Positions 1-9,319 of a DNA stretch of 64,000 nucleotides are shown in pieces. Positions within the stretch are counted from its first letter, which is position 1, and every line of letters starts with the position of its first letter. Source of the stretch: Romboutsia weinsteinii (GTDB lineage: Bacteria; Bacillota; Clostridia; Peptostreptococcales; Peptostreptococcaceae); contig NZ_NOJY02000010.1 in assembly GCF_002250835.2 (NCBI RefSeq), positions 60,490 to 124,489 of the forward strand, in the 5' to 3' direction. Under the pieces are notes generated by a model that made no database searches, was not told the origin of the DNA, and saw only the letters and a list, made by a program, of their open reading frames with translations. Made by a program: the position numbers and the translations under genes.

Positions 1-1075
1 ACATACTACTTAAAGCTTTTGAAGCACCTTCTAGAACATAAACATCAAGACCTGTACTTCCCATTATAATAGAAATACCTCTTGAAATACCTATAACTAA
101 AGCAACCCCAACCATCTCTGAGGCACCTTCAATAAAGGTCCCAACTATTTCTTTTTCCTTTAAACCATAAACAAGACCTATTATTACTGCCATAACTACA
201 AACCATATTGATAATTCAGAGAACCACCAATTACCTAAAGATGATCCAGTTAAAAAAGCAGTATCTTTAAATATTGTTATTCCAAATTTCTCCCAAGGAA
301 TAACACCTAGTATCATAACTACAAAACTTAATGCAAATAGCCCTAAGACAATTTTTCTCTTAGTAGTAAACTCAACTAGTTCTTCTCTTTTTCCTACATA
401 GGCTTTTTTAGCATTATCAATTTCTTCTTGTGATAAAATACTAGATTTTTTATCTTCCTTAGTTTTCTTAGCATATTTCATTACAAAGAATATAGAAATA
501 AGTAGAGAAGTAAGCCATAAAGCTATACCTAAACCTATAACTACTACTTGGTTCACTGTAATACCAACGCTATCTAAAGCAGCAATACTAGTAGATACTA
601 AAAAAGGGTTAACTGTTGATCCAAGCACTCCACAGCCTGCTCCTAAAGCAATTGTTCCTACAGCAACCAACTGGTCAAAACCTGCTGCCATCATTGTAGC
701 AGTTATTAAAGCATAAAAAGCTATAGTTTCTTCAGCCATACCAAAGCTAGTACCACCTAAAGAAAAAATAAACATAAGTATAGGTATTAATATAAGTTCT
801 TTACCATTTAACTTCTTAACTATTGAGCCTATCCCAGCATCAAGTGCACCAGTCTTAGTAACTACACCTAAAAATCCACCAATTAATAAAACGAATATAG
901 AAACATCGATAGCATCGTTTAGACCATTGATAGGTGCCATAATTAAATCAGAAAACTTAGCTGGAACAACACTTGGTATAAATTGTGTAATAATCACAAT
1001 TGTAAGTGTTATTAAAAGTAACACACTGTATGCAGTTGGCATACTGAATCCTTTTTTTGTTGTCTTTGTACTCAT
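1..1075 (-). CDS. YfcC-family membrane transporter (C-terminus cut by window edge)
   Basis: The reverse strand is open from an ATG at 1073-1075 to the window edge, about 358 residues, with the 3' end missing. The start is set by an AGAGGAG site 8-9 bases upstream. The protein is almost wholly hydrophobic, with about nine membrane segments and a charged cytoplasmic loop near residues 205-245. Glycine-rich re-entrant stretches such as GGFLGVVTKTGALDAGI are typical of the YfcC/ArsB-NhaD-like ion transporter superfamily. Family members are thought to move amino acids or dicarboxylic acids; the substrate cannot be read from sequence. It is transcribed away from the HD gene at 1313. Confidence 0.8.
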   Translation of the reverse strand, partial: MSTKTTKKGFSMPTAYSVLLLITLTIVIITQFIPSVVPAKFSDLIMAPINGLNDAIDVSIFVLLIGGFLGVVTKTGALDAGIGSIVKKLNGKELILIPILMFIFSLGGTSFGMAEETIAFYALITATMMAAGFDQLVAVGTIALGAGCGVLGSTVNPFLVSTSIAALDSVGITVNQVVVIGLGIALWLTSLLISIFFVMKYAKKTKEDKKSSILSQEEIDNAKKAYVGKREELVEFTTKRKIVLGLFALSFVVMILGVIPWEKFGITIFKDTAFLTGSSLGNWWFSELSIWFVVMAVIIGLVYGLKEKEIVGTFIEGASEMVGVALVIGISRGISIIMGSTGLDVYVLEGASKALSSM

Positions 1076-1312
1076 AATCAATCTCCTCTCGTGATTCATG
1101 TATTAATTAGTTATTTTACTATAAATTTACAAATTTTAACAGAAAAACATTTAATTTTATAAAAATTTATAATATTAAAATTAAATATACAATTTAAATT
1201 AATAATGTGTTATTCGTATGTATTTTTTATCTTTTTATCTATAATTATTAAAATCCGTAGTATAATTATATAAAAGGAAACTATTAATAAGACAAAAAGA
1301 AAGGCTTAAGAC

Positions 1313-1822
1313 ATGATACCTAAAAGAGTAAAACAATTTTATATAAATGTAGTAGACACTATGAATGAAGAAGATTATAATTATGTTGAAAAAATACTAA
1401 ATAAAGAAGAATTTGAGTTATTTAAAAAACTATTAAAGTCAGAACAAAAGCATAGTCTAAGGATTGCTAAAGAAATAGAATATAATATAGACAATAAAAT
1501 GATTAATAATGAAGAGATATTAAAAAATAGAGATATTTTAATAAAAGCAGCTTTACTACATGATGTAGGAAAGAGTAAACAGAAACTAAATGTAATAGAT
1601 AAATCTATAATTGTAATACTTAATAAATTAACTAAGGGAGAGCTAATAAAATTAGAAAAATCAAAGAAAGTACAATGTTATTACAAGCACAGTGAGTATG
1701 GATATGAGATATTAAAAGACAAGATAGATAATAAGTTAATACTAAATATAGTCAAAAATCACCATAACAATGATTGTGATGAAATAGTTGAATTCTTTAA
1801 AAAAATTGATGATGATAATTAA
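1313..1822 (+). CDS. HD-domain phosphohydrolase, small
   Basis: A 169-residue soluble protein with an HD metal-binding pattern: a histidine in HSLRIA (about residue 46), the HD pair in ALLHDVGK (about 84-91), a later histidine in YKHSEYG, and a double histidine in VKNHHNN near the C-terminus. This order matches small HDIG-type hydrolases acting on nucleotides or phosphomonoesters. It lacks the GYP segment of cyclic-di-GMP phosphodiesterases. The ribosome binding site (AAGAAAGG) is modest. It stands alone between a divergent transporter gene and thioredoxin. The substrate is unknown. Confidence 0.75.
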   Translation: MIPKRVKQFYINVVDTMNEEDYNYVEKILNKEEFELFKKLLKSEQKHSLRIAKEIEYNIDNKMINNEEILKNRDILIKAALLHDVGKSKQKLNVIDKSIIVILNKLTKGELIKLEKSKKVQCYYKHSEYGYEILKDKIDNKLILNIVKNHHNNDCDEIVEFFKKIDDDN

Positions 1823-1961
1823 AATATTATAGCTGATAAAAAAATAATATAAATTTATAATAAATGGTTACAAATTTGCTTCTAATTGAGTATCCTTATA
1901 TAGAACAATAATTCTACTATATAAAGATATTAAAATTTAAAAATATAGGAGTGAATAAATT

Positions 1962-2279
1962 ATGGCACGAGTTATAAGAACAAGTGAATTTAGAAATAGA
2001 GTAGAAAATAGGGAAGGAATTGTACTAGTTGATTTTTATGCAACTTGGTGTGGACCCTGTAAGATGTTATCTCCAGTATTTGAATCAATAGGAAATGAAA
2101 TGATGGGTAGAGCGGACTTCTTTAAGGTAGATATAGATCAAAGTATGGAAATATCAGAAAAATACCAAATAAGTACAGTTCCAACATTAATAATATTCAA
2201 AAATGGAAGAGAAATAGATCGATTATTTGGATTTATACCAAAAGAGCACTTACGACAAAAAATAGAATCATATATGTAA
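1962..2279 (+). CDS. trxA: Thioredoxin
   Basis: A 105-residue thioredoxin-fold protein with the redox motif WCGPC at about residues 29-33, preceded by VLVDFYAT and followed by the cis-proline segment STVPTLIIFKNG, both diagnostic. Length is normal. It would reduce protein disulfides in the cytoplasm using thioredoxin reductase, which is not in the window. AGGAGTG lies about 10 bases before the ATG. It appears to be monocistronic, with a terminator hairpin about 45 bases downstream. It may be one of several thioredoxins in the genome, so the symbol is a family name. Confidence 0.92.
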   Translation: MARVIRTSEFRNRVENREGIVLVDFYATWCGPCKMLSPVFESIGNEMMGRADFFKVDIDQSMEISEKYQISTVPTLIIFKNGREIDRLFGFIPKEHLRQKIESYM

Positions 2280-2322
2280 GATAAAAACTTATTTACTATA
2301 ATATATCATTAAATAAAAACAT

Positions 2323-2362
2323 AAAAATAAGACTTGTAAAATAAAGTATAGGTCTTATTTTT
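2323..2362 (+). terminator. Intrinsic terminator after thioredoxin
   Basis: Inverted repeat with 11-base arms (2323-2333 and 2352-2362, AAAAATAAGAC/GTCTTATTTTT) whose right arm supplies the U-run. It could work on both strands. Confidence 0.7.
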
Positions 2363-2488
2363 ATGTATGAATACTAGTTGATGGACAGATAGAATATTCT
2401 ATATACATTTTTTATTTTATATTGTTGCTGACATATAAACTTAATGTTATAGTTTAAATATAACAAATATAATTAATGGAGGATTACA

Positions 2489-3391
2489 ATGAAGAAAGTA
2501 AAGATTTATTTGGCTATAACATTTGTATTAACTTGGGCTATTGCCTTTACATTGATGGCTAATGGAGGATACTATAATCCATCTGCAATGGTAGTAATAA
2601 GCATATGTATGTTTATGCCAGCAGTAGGGGTAATCACAACATCTTTATTATCTAAAGAAAAATTAAGAGATATATGGATAAAGCCAAATTTCAAAGGGAA
2701 TATGAAATACTATTTATTAGCATGGCTTTCACCAGTTGTACTTATAATAATTGGGGCAGCAGTATATTTTATGTTATTTCCGTCACAGTTTGATAGTAAT
2801 ATGACCTTAATGATAGATACTGCTAAACAACAAATGATAGCATCTGGTAATACCATAGCAAGTGATCAACAGTTAAAAGCTATGTTTATCACACAATTAT
2901 TAGTATCAGTATTTATAGCTCCTATTTTAAACTTTATTCCATGTCTAGGTGAAGAAATAGGATGGAGAGGGTATTTATTACCAAATTTATTAGAAAAATA
3001 TTCACCAATAAAATCAACATTAATTAGTGGAGTTATATGGGGTTTATGGCATGCACCAATGATAGCAATGGGACATAACTATGGACTTGGATATCCAACG
3101 GCTCCATGGGGAGGAATATTTGCAATGGTACTATTTTGTATCTTTGTAGGAGCATTATTCACGTATGTAACATTAAAAACAAAGAGTTGTATACCAGCAG
3201 CTATTGGACACGGTATGTTAAATGGATTCGCGAGTGCAGGCTCAATATTTTTAGCAACAAACAATGCAAATCCTTTCTTAGGTCCATTACCAGTGGGTAT
3301 AATAGGTGGAATAGGATTTATAGTTGTAGGGATTATATATTTAAGAAAAATTTCTAAGATTAATTATGACGGTAAAAATTACAATATGTAA
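2489..3391 (+). CDS. CPBP-family intramembrane metalloprotease
   Basis: A 300-residue protein with about eight membrane segments and the three CPBP (Abi) motifs: EEIGWRG at about 155-161, WGLWHAP at about 183-189, and GHGMLN at about 239-244. These supply the glutamates and histidines of a membrane-embedded zinc protease related to Rce1. Bacterial members have been linked to bacteriocin self-immunity and peptide maturation, but no bacteriocin gene is adjacent. GGAGG lies 7 bases before the ATG. It forms its own transcription unit with a terminator at 3441-3480. Confidence 0.88.
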   Translation: MKKVKIYLAITFVLTWAIAFTLMANGGYYNPSAMVVISICMFMPAVGVITTSLLSKEKLRDIWIKPNFKGNMKYYLLAWLSPVVLIIIGAAVYFMLFPSQFDSNMTLMIDTAKQQMIASGNTIASDQQLKAMFITQLLVSVFIAPILNFIPCLGEEIGWRGYLLPNLLEKYSPIKSTLISGVIWGLWHAPMIAMGHNYGLGYPTAPWGGIFAMVLFCIFVGALFTYVTLKTKSCIPAAIGHGMLNGFASAGSIFLATNNANPFLGPLPVGIIGGIGFIVVGIIYLRKISKINYDGKNYNM

Positions 3392-3440
3392 AAATAATAA
3401 AGTGTGATAATATGTTGAGTGAAACATTATCAACAACACA

Positions 3441-3480
3441 AATAAAATAAAAGTCGGTATATAGCCGGCTTTTATTTTAT
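3441..3480 (+). terminator. Intrinsic terminator after CPBP protease
   Basis: Hairpin with core AAGTCGG/CCGGCTT (one G-U pair), extended by AT pairs and followed by TTTATTTTAT. Confidence 0.8.
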
Positions 3481-3585
3481 TTATATCTATAAAAGTAAAT
3501 CTTCCACTATTTGCATTTATAAGATTTATATAGTATATTAATTATACGATTTCTAATAAAATATTATCAGTAGGGAGTGATAAGT

Positions 3586-4236
3586 TTGAAGAAGAAAAGA
3601 AACTACATAATAGGAATAATAATCCTAGCGATTATGATAATAATAGCTATATCAGTATCATATATGAGTAAAAATTCAAAAGTTGAAAATAAGAAAGAAC
3701 AAATAGAAGAGAGTACAAATATTAAGTTAGAAGATAAGCAGTTAGAAATATTTAAAACATTGGTAGGATTAGAATCTAAAGAGATGAAGATAGTAGATAA
3801 TCCATTAAGAGTAGATGGAACATTTTTAATACCACAAGAAACAGTATTAAATGGTGTAAATTACTATTTAAAAACATCTAAAAATAAAGATATAAAAGAC
3901 GTTGAGGTTAGCTTACTAGAAAACTCAATAAAAATAAAAGCTAAATATAACTTATTTGGAACTTTTAAAACACCAGTAGAAATAAGCGTAGTACCATCAC
4001 TAACAAAAGATTCAGATATAAAACTAGACTTAAAAGATATAAAGGTACTAAACTTAAAGATTAATCAAAAGCTAATAGACTCAATAATAGATAATTGGTT
4101 TACAAACCAAGAAGGAATAACTATTGATGGTGGAGATGTAATTATTGATAAGAAAAACTTAAAGGGCATAACTGTAAAAGATATTTCAATAAAATCTTCT
4201 AATCTAATTATTGGACTTAGTCTTAAATTAGATTAG
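3586..4236 (+). CDS. Membrane-anchored protein of unknown function
   Basis: A roughly 216-residue protein: a short basic N-terminus, one membrane helix (about residues 7-27), a charged linker, then an extracytoplasmic beta-rich region. The TTG at 3586 fits the GGGAG site at 3573-3577 (8-base spacing) better than the GTG at 3577, which overlaps that site. The C-terminal pattern, with alternating polar/hydrophobic strands and a phrase like PVEISVVPSLTKDSDIKLDL, is reminiscent of YpmS/DUF2140-type or other lipid-binding-like anchored proteins, but I cannot assign a family. It faces the sensor kinase at 4301 across a shared terminator. Confidence 0.6.
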   Translation: MKKKRNYIIGIIILAIMIIIAISVSYMSKNSKVENKKEQIEESTNIKLEDKQLEIFKTLVGLESKEMKIVDNPLRVDGTFLIPQETVLNGVNYYLKTSKNKDIKDVEVSLLENSIKIKAKYNLFGTFKTPVEISVVPSLTKDSDIKLDLKDIKVLNLKINQKLIDSIIDNWFTNQEGITIDGGDVIIDKKNLKGITVKDISIKSSNLIIGLSLKLD

Positions 4237-4240
4237 ATAT

Positions 4241-4284
4241 ATAAAAATAAACCCCTCTAATAATATAGAGGGGTTTATTTTTAT
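4241..4284. terminator. Bidirectional intrinsic terminator
   Basis: Perfect 19-base arms (4241-4259, 4266-4284) with GC core CCCCTCTA/TAGAGGGG and A/T tails on both sides, between convergent genes. Confidence 0.92.
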
Positions 4285-4300
4285 ATATCTTATTATATAC

Positions 4301-7300
4301 TTATATATTAGATTCTTCAGTAGCATCTATAATATCTGGAAGAGAAATAGTAAATCGACTTCCTTTATTTAGCTCGCTCACTAAACTTATTCTTCCACCA
4401 TGAAGTTCAACCACATGCTTAACAAGTGTTAGACCGATTCCACTACTACTTGCCTTAGTAGCTCCATTACCATCTACTTGTGTAAATCTATTAAAAATAA
4501 ACTCTTGATCTTCAGTGGATATACCAATACCAGTATCTTCGATTGAAATATCTACATAGCCATTGTTTTCTTCTATGAATACACGTATTTCTCCGCCTTC
4601 AGGAGTAAACTTAGTAGCATTACCTAATAAGTTAATTATACATCTTTCGATTTCTTCTTTATCACAAGAGATAATTTTTTCTTCAATATCAGGATCAATA
4701 ATAAGAGTTAATGATTTATCCTCTATTAATTTGTTCATATTTAAGGCTGATTCCTCAACTAAATATACGATGTCATTATTTTCTTTATGTATTTTATATT
4801 CTCCTGTTTCAATTTTCGAGCTATCAATTATATCATTAATGATGTTTAATAGATGATTACAGTTTTTAGCGATTATAGCCATATATTCTTTTGACTTTTT
4901 CTGAGGAACATCTCCATTTTTATTTATTAAATTAATTAATTGAACTGTAGAGAAAATAACATGTATAGGAGTCCTAAGTTCATGAGATAAATTTACAAAA
5001 TAGTTATTTTTAAATTTTTCTTGATTAATTAGCTCTGAACTAAGTTTTCTGTTTTTATCTAACTCACTATTTAATTTACGTGTTTTTTGAGCCACTAAGT
5101 TTTGCAATATTTTAACATAGTTTATAGAATAAATAACTAATCCTATAAGAATAAATAAATAAATAAAATAAGCAAAAGGAGTTTTCCATAATGGATTATT
5201 TATTTTTATATTAAACTTAGTCTCTTCGCTAAGATTTCCGTGATCATCACGAGCTCTAATTTTAAAAGTATAACTTCCAGGTGGTAATGCACTGTAATTT
5301 ACATAGTTTCTAGAACCAGCATATGTCCATGTATTTTCTAAGCCTTCAAGCATATACTCATATGTAATATTTTCACTATTTTTATAATTAGGTAAGAAAA
5401 AATCCAGCTTAATATTATTATCATTATGACTAGTCACTAAATTTTTAGAATCATAGTTAGTTTTATCTTTATTAATATAAATATCACCTATAACCACTTT
5501 ATTATTAATCGGAGAAGGCTCAACAATATCTTTTGGATTAAAGAATGTTAGACCCTTTGAACTACCAAACACCATAGAACCATCTTTATACTTATGTGCA
5601 GAAGCTGGATTAAATTGAAGCCCTTTAATTCCATCCATTTCAGTAAAGTTTATAAATCTATTTTCTTTAACATTAAATTTATTAATACCGTAGTTAGTAC
5701 TTATCCAAGGGTTATTATCATCATCAATTAGTATTGAATTTATAAAATTATTAGATAGACCATCTGCTACAGTATATGATGTGAATTTTTCATTTTTTAT
5801 ATCAAACTTACTAAGACCTATACTAGTCCCAACCCACATATTACCAATACTATCAAAAGTAATAGTATTAATAGTATTATGAATTATTGAGTCTTGATTG
5901 TTTATATCACTTATATATCTATTTTGTACACCGTCAGACTTATGAAACTTTACAAGTCCAGTATTATTTCCACCAAGCCAAAGTATATTATGGTCATTTG
6001 GATCTTGAGCGATATAGCTTATTCCAGTATAATCAATATCAAATTTTGATAAATTATCATTATGATATGTAGTTTTATTTGTTGCACGATTATAAGTTGA
6101 TAAACTATTATTAGAAGCCGACCAAAATAATTCATCATCAGCATAGGCACTTTTAACTTCAATAACATAATCATCATTAATTAGAAGATTTGATACTTTA
6201 TTAGTGGAGAGATCGATTAAAGAATAACCTTTATCTGTGTATACTATAATATTTTTAAAATCCTGAGATTTTACAGAAGATGTTATATAAAGTATATTAT
6301 TACTAGGTAATGATGACTCATTGTTAGGATCATGATAATAACTTTTAATAACATTATTGTTTTTATCTAGAACATCTACACCATTATCTTTAGTTCCAAC
6401 CCAAGTATATCCATATTTATCTTCATGTATAGTAGTTATATTGTTACCACTAAGTGTTCCATCATTATAGGGGCTACTTCCAATTGATGTAAATTGATTA
6501 GATTCACTTAGGATATTTATACCATTATCAGTTCCTATCCAGATTATCCCATTAAAATCTTCATAATAACAAAGTACAGAATTACTACTTAATGAATTTT
6601 TATTATGTATTTTATTTTTATATAGTTTTGTAGATTTATCATCTGCTGAATATTTTATTACACCATTAGAACTAGTAAGCCAAAGATTATTTTTACTATC
6701 ACTCATAATATTTCTGATATCAGTATTAAGATCTTCACCAATATCAATAGGAATATTTTCTACAGGAATATAACTAGTACCATCTTCATCAAGTACGCAT
6801 TTTATTATATTTTTCTTAGTGGCTACCCACACATCACCGTTATTATCTGCTTCAATATCATAAATAAATGGTCTGTTATTTTTATCATATCCAGACTTAT
6901 ATATTTCATCTGTTTTTAGATTTATAACACTTATCCCTGATCTTGTACCTACCCACAGATAACCAGTAATTATCTCATCTATACTTGTGACAGAATTATG
7001 AGTAAGGGATTTATCATCTTCCTCACTAGTAAAAATTACTCCTTTTTTTGAATCTACATTATAATTATACAGTCCTTTATCGGTACCTATCCACATAGTA
7101 CCATTACTATCTTCGTATATAGTAGTGATTTTTCTCAAATTTTTATATTCTTCTGAAACTCTAACTATTGTATTACTTTCTCGATACAAAATATTTAGAC
7201 CATTATCAGTACCTATCCATAAATTTCCATCTGGATCTTCAGCTAGAGCAGTAATATAATTTGATGAGAGACTATTTTTATTTTTAGAATCACAGTTATA

Positions 7301-7546
7301 TGTCTCAATTCTATTACCATCGTACCTATTTAATCCATCAGAAGTGCCTATCCACATATACCCTTTACGTTCCTGTAGAATAGCTGTAATATACTCACTA
7401 GAAAGACCATCTTCTACATTTACTTTCTTAAAATTAGATTTGCTGGTATTACCGGGTTTATCCGCACTTATATTAGTTGGTATTCCTAGTACTAAAGTTA
7501 AGCTAATTAGTAATGTACTTGATAAAACTTTTACTACTCCAAACAT
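4301..7546 (-). CDS. Two-component regulator propeller sensor histidine kinase, orphan
   Basis: A 1081-residue protein. An N-terminal signal segment (about 1-28) is followed by many repeats of the form WIGTxxGLNxY that build Reg_prop beta-propeller blades (about 45-680), then a Y_Y_Y immunoglobulin-like domain (about 690-765, with YEYMLEGLENTW and PPGSYTFKIRA), a membrane helix near 785-805, a HisKA region with the phospho-acceptor in LSHELRTP (about 855), and HATPase_c with the N, G1 and G2 boxes (NLLGNATKFTPEGG, DTGIGIS, SSGIGLTLV). This is the Bacteroides HTCS layout, but it stops after the kinase: there is no receiver and no AraC-type DNA-binding domain, and no response regulator is adjacent. 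The ligand is unknown; in Bacteroides these often sense glycans. Confidence 0.9.
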   Translation of the reverse strand: MFGVVKVLSSTLLISLTLVLGIPTNISADKPGNTSKSNFKKVNVEDGLSSEYITAILQERKGYMWIGTSDGLNRYDGNRIETYNCDSKNKNSLSSNYITALAEDPDGNLWIGTDNGLNILYRESNTIVRVSEEYKNLRKITTIYEDSNGTMWIGTDKGLYNYNVDSKKGVIFTSEEDDKSLTHNSVTSIDEIITGYLWVGTRSGISVINLKTDEIYKSGYDKNNRPFIYDIEADNNGDVWVATKKNIIKCVLDEDGTSYIPVENIPIDIGEDLNTDIRNIMSDSKNNLWLTSSNGVIKYSADDKSTKLYKNKIHNKNSLSSNSVLCYYEDFNGIIWIGTDNGINILSESNQFTSIGSSPYNDGTLSGNNITTIHEDKYGYTWVGTKDNGVDVLDKNNNVIKSYYHDPNNESSLPSNNILYITSSVKSQDFKNIIVYTDKGYSLIDLSTNKVSNLLINDDYVIEVKSAYADDELFWSASNNSLSTYNRATNKTTYHNDNLSKFDIDYTGISYIAQDPNDHNILWLGGNNTGLVKFHKSDGVQNRYISDINNQDSIIHNTINTITFDSIGNMWVGTSIGLSKFDIKNEKFTSYTVADGLSNNFINSILIDDDNNPWISTNYGINKFNVKENRFINFTEMDGIKGLQFNPASAHKYKDGSMVFGSSKGLTFFNPKDIVEPSPINNKVVIGDIYINKDKTNYDSKNLVTSHNDNNIKLDFFLPNYKNSENITYEYMLEGLENTWTYAGSRNYVNYSALPPGSYTFKIRARDDHGNLSEETKFNIKINNPLWKTPFAYFIYLFILIGLVIYSINYVKILQNLVAQKTRKLNSELDKNRKLSSELINQEKFKNNYFVNLSHELRTPIHVIFSTVQLINLINKNGDVPQKKSKEYMAIIAKNCNHLLNIINDIIDSSKIETGEYKIHKENNDIVYLVEESALNMNKLIEDKSLTLIIDPDIEEKIISCDKEEIERCIINLLGNATKFTPEGGEIRVFIEENNGYVDISIEDTGIGISTEDQEFIFNRFTQVDGNGATKASSSGIGLTLVKHVVELHGGRISLVSELNKGSRFTISLPDIIDATEESNI

Positions 7547-7792
7547 ATATACCCCATATCTTTCTAATATTATATACTCACTATTTTAAAATTATTTAGT
7601 CAATTTAATATTAATTGAAAAAAAGTTTTTTTTCAACGATAAATACAATATTTTCCTAAAAAAAATAAATGAAGTTATGTTATTATTCAAAATAATAGAA
7701 TAAACTACATATTTTGTTATTGTTGGAATTCTAACATTTGTAACACATAGCTTCTTACATAAATGATTTTTAAAACAAAATTTTAAAATATA

Positions 7793-7824
7793 TTGACTCT
7801 CCAGTAGGTGGAGGGTTTATTATA
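7793..7824 (+). promoter_or_regulatory. MerR-type promoter/operator for the MATE gene
   Basis: A -35 hexamer TTGACT (7793-7798) and a -10 TATTAT (7819-7824) are separated by 20 bases instead of 17. The long spacer carries a dyad with 8-base arms at 7796-7803 and 7809-7816 (ACTCTCCA/TGGAGGGT, one mismatch). This is the arrangement that MerR-family activators such as BmrR and BltR act on. No MerR gene is seen in the window. Confidence 0.75.
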
Positions 7825-7855
7825 TTTAAGAAGATGAATAACGGAGGAATAATTT

Positions 7856-9199
7856 ATGAAACAGGAAAATGTACTGGGTACGCAAAAAGTATCCAAGTTA
7901 TTTGTTCAGTTTTCATTACCAGCAATAATGGCTATGGTTATCAATGGTATGCAAACAATAATAGACGGAATTTTCTTAGGAAATTTCGTAGGACATAATG
8001 CTATGGCAAGTGTAAATTTAGTTCAGCCATTTACACAACTAATAATAGGATCAAGTATGATTATAAGTATAGGGTGTTTGAGTTTTATAGGAAGAAGTTT
8101 AGGTGAAGGAAAGAACGAAGAAGCTCAAAATATATTCAAAACATCACTTATATGTATGGTAATAGTATCTGTAATAATAACATTTATAGGAGTTATATTT
8201 AATAAGCCACTAGCAGTTATATTAGGAGCAAATGATGTATTATTAGAAAGTGTAGCAACATATATAAAAACATTGGCATTATTTGCATTACCTATGTCAC
8301 TTATGTTTTTATTTGGATTTGTTGATAGGGTAATAGAAAAGCCTGAACTTTATTTAAAAGGAAGTATCTTAAGTGTAATAACAAATATTGTATTAAACTA
8401 TATACTAATTAAAGAATTAAAATTAGGAATTATGGGAGCTGCAATTGCAACGGGAATGTCTTACTCAATTGCATTTTTCATAGTAATTGTACCTTTATTA
8501 AATAAAAATACTGTGATAAATATTTTTGAAGGAAGATTTGATAAATCAACAATATGGCCAGTAGCTTACAATGGTTCATCAGAAGGAGTTACAGCTATAG
8601 CAATAGCAACTACAGCTTATGTATTTAACATGGCATTTATGAAAATAGCAGGAGAAGTAGGTATAGCAGCATTTACTAGTATAAGTTATATATCTCAATT
8701 TGGAACATTAATAATGTTTGGAATATCTGATGGTATAGGTCCTATAGTAAGTTATAACTATGGTTACAAAAAATATGATAGAGTAGAGGATGTTTTAAAA
8801 ATATCTTATAGAGTAACACTATCAGTTGGTGCAGTGTTATTTTTAATATTATTTTTATTTGGAAAAGATTTAGTTTCAATGTTTGCAGGTAATAATAAAG
8901 AAGTATTAGATATGGCAGTAAGCGGATCTAAGATATACGCATTTTCATTTTTCTTAAATGGATTTAATATTGTCTACTCAGGATACTTTACAGCTATAGG
9001 ATTAGCTAAAGAATCCATAATAATTTCATCATGTAGAGGAATTATATTTATTATATTAGGAATTGTAATATTACCTTCTGTATTTGATATACAAGGTATT
9101 TGGATGACAATTCCATTTGCAGAATTAATGACACTTATAATAGGTATAGGGTTAATGAAGAAAAACCAATTACCTAGCTTGAAAGAAGCAGCAGCTTAA
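7856..9199 (+). CDS. MATE-family multidrug efflux transporter
   Basis: A 447-residue protein with about twelve membrane segments in two homologous halves, opening with the MATE signature region (LFVQFSLPAIMAMVINGMQ, then DGIFLGNFVG). Members export cationic drugs and dyes in exchange for Na+ or H+; MepA-like proteins are the closest type by eye. GGAGGAA lies 8 bases before the ATG. The upstream promoter has the features of MerR-type activation, as for drug-inducible pumps. The gene is monocistronic and ends at a long hairpin shared with the convergent gene at 9320. Confidence 0.9.
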   Translation: MKQENVLGTQKVSKLFVQFSLPAIMAMVINGMQTIIDGIFLGNFVGHNAMASVNLVQPFTQLIIGSSMIISIGCLSFIGRSLGEGKNEEAQNIFKTSLICMVIVSVIITFIGVIFNKPLAVILGANDVLLESVATYIKTLALFALPMSLMFLFGFVDRVIEKPELYLKGSILSVITNIVLNYILIKELKLGIMGAAIATGMSYSIAFFIVIVPLLNKNTVINIFEGRFDKSTIWPVAYNGSSEGVTAIAIATTAYVFNMAFMKIAGEVGIAAFTSISYISQFGTLIMFGISDGIGPIVSYNYGYKKYDRVEDVLKISYRVTLSVGAVLFLILFLFGKDLVSMFAGNNKEVLDMAVSGSKIYAFSFFLNGFNIVYSGYFTAIGLAKESIIISSCRGIIFIILGIVILPSVFDIQGIWMTIPFAELMTLIIGIGLMKKNQLPSLKEAAA

Positions 9200-9267
9200 A
9201 TAAAAATTGCTAATTACCATATTATTATCGTAAAGCGATATATGTCGAATAAATGAACAAGAACGCG

Positions 9268-9314
9268 AAAACAAGCCCCAAACGTATTTGGTACATACGT
9301 ATGGAGCTTGTTTT
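9268..9314. terminator. Bidirectional intrinsic terminator
   Basis: 20-base arms (9268-9287, 9295-9314) with two mismatches, A-run on the left and T-run on the right, between convergent genes. Confidence 0.85.
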
Positions 9315-9319
9315 TGTGT

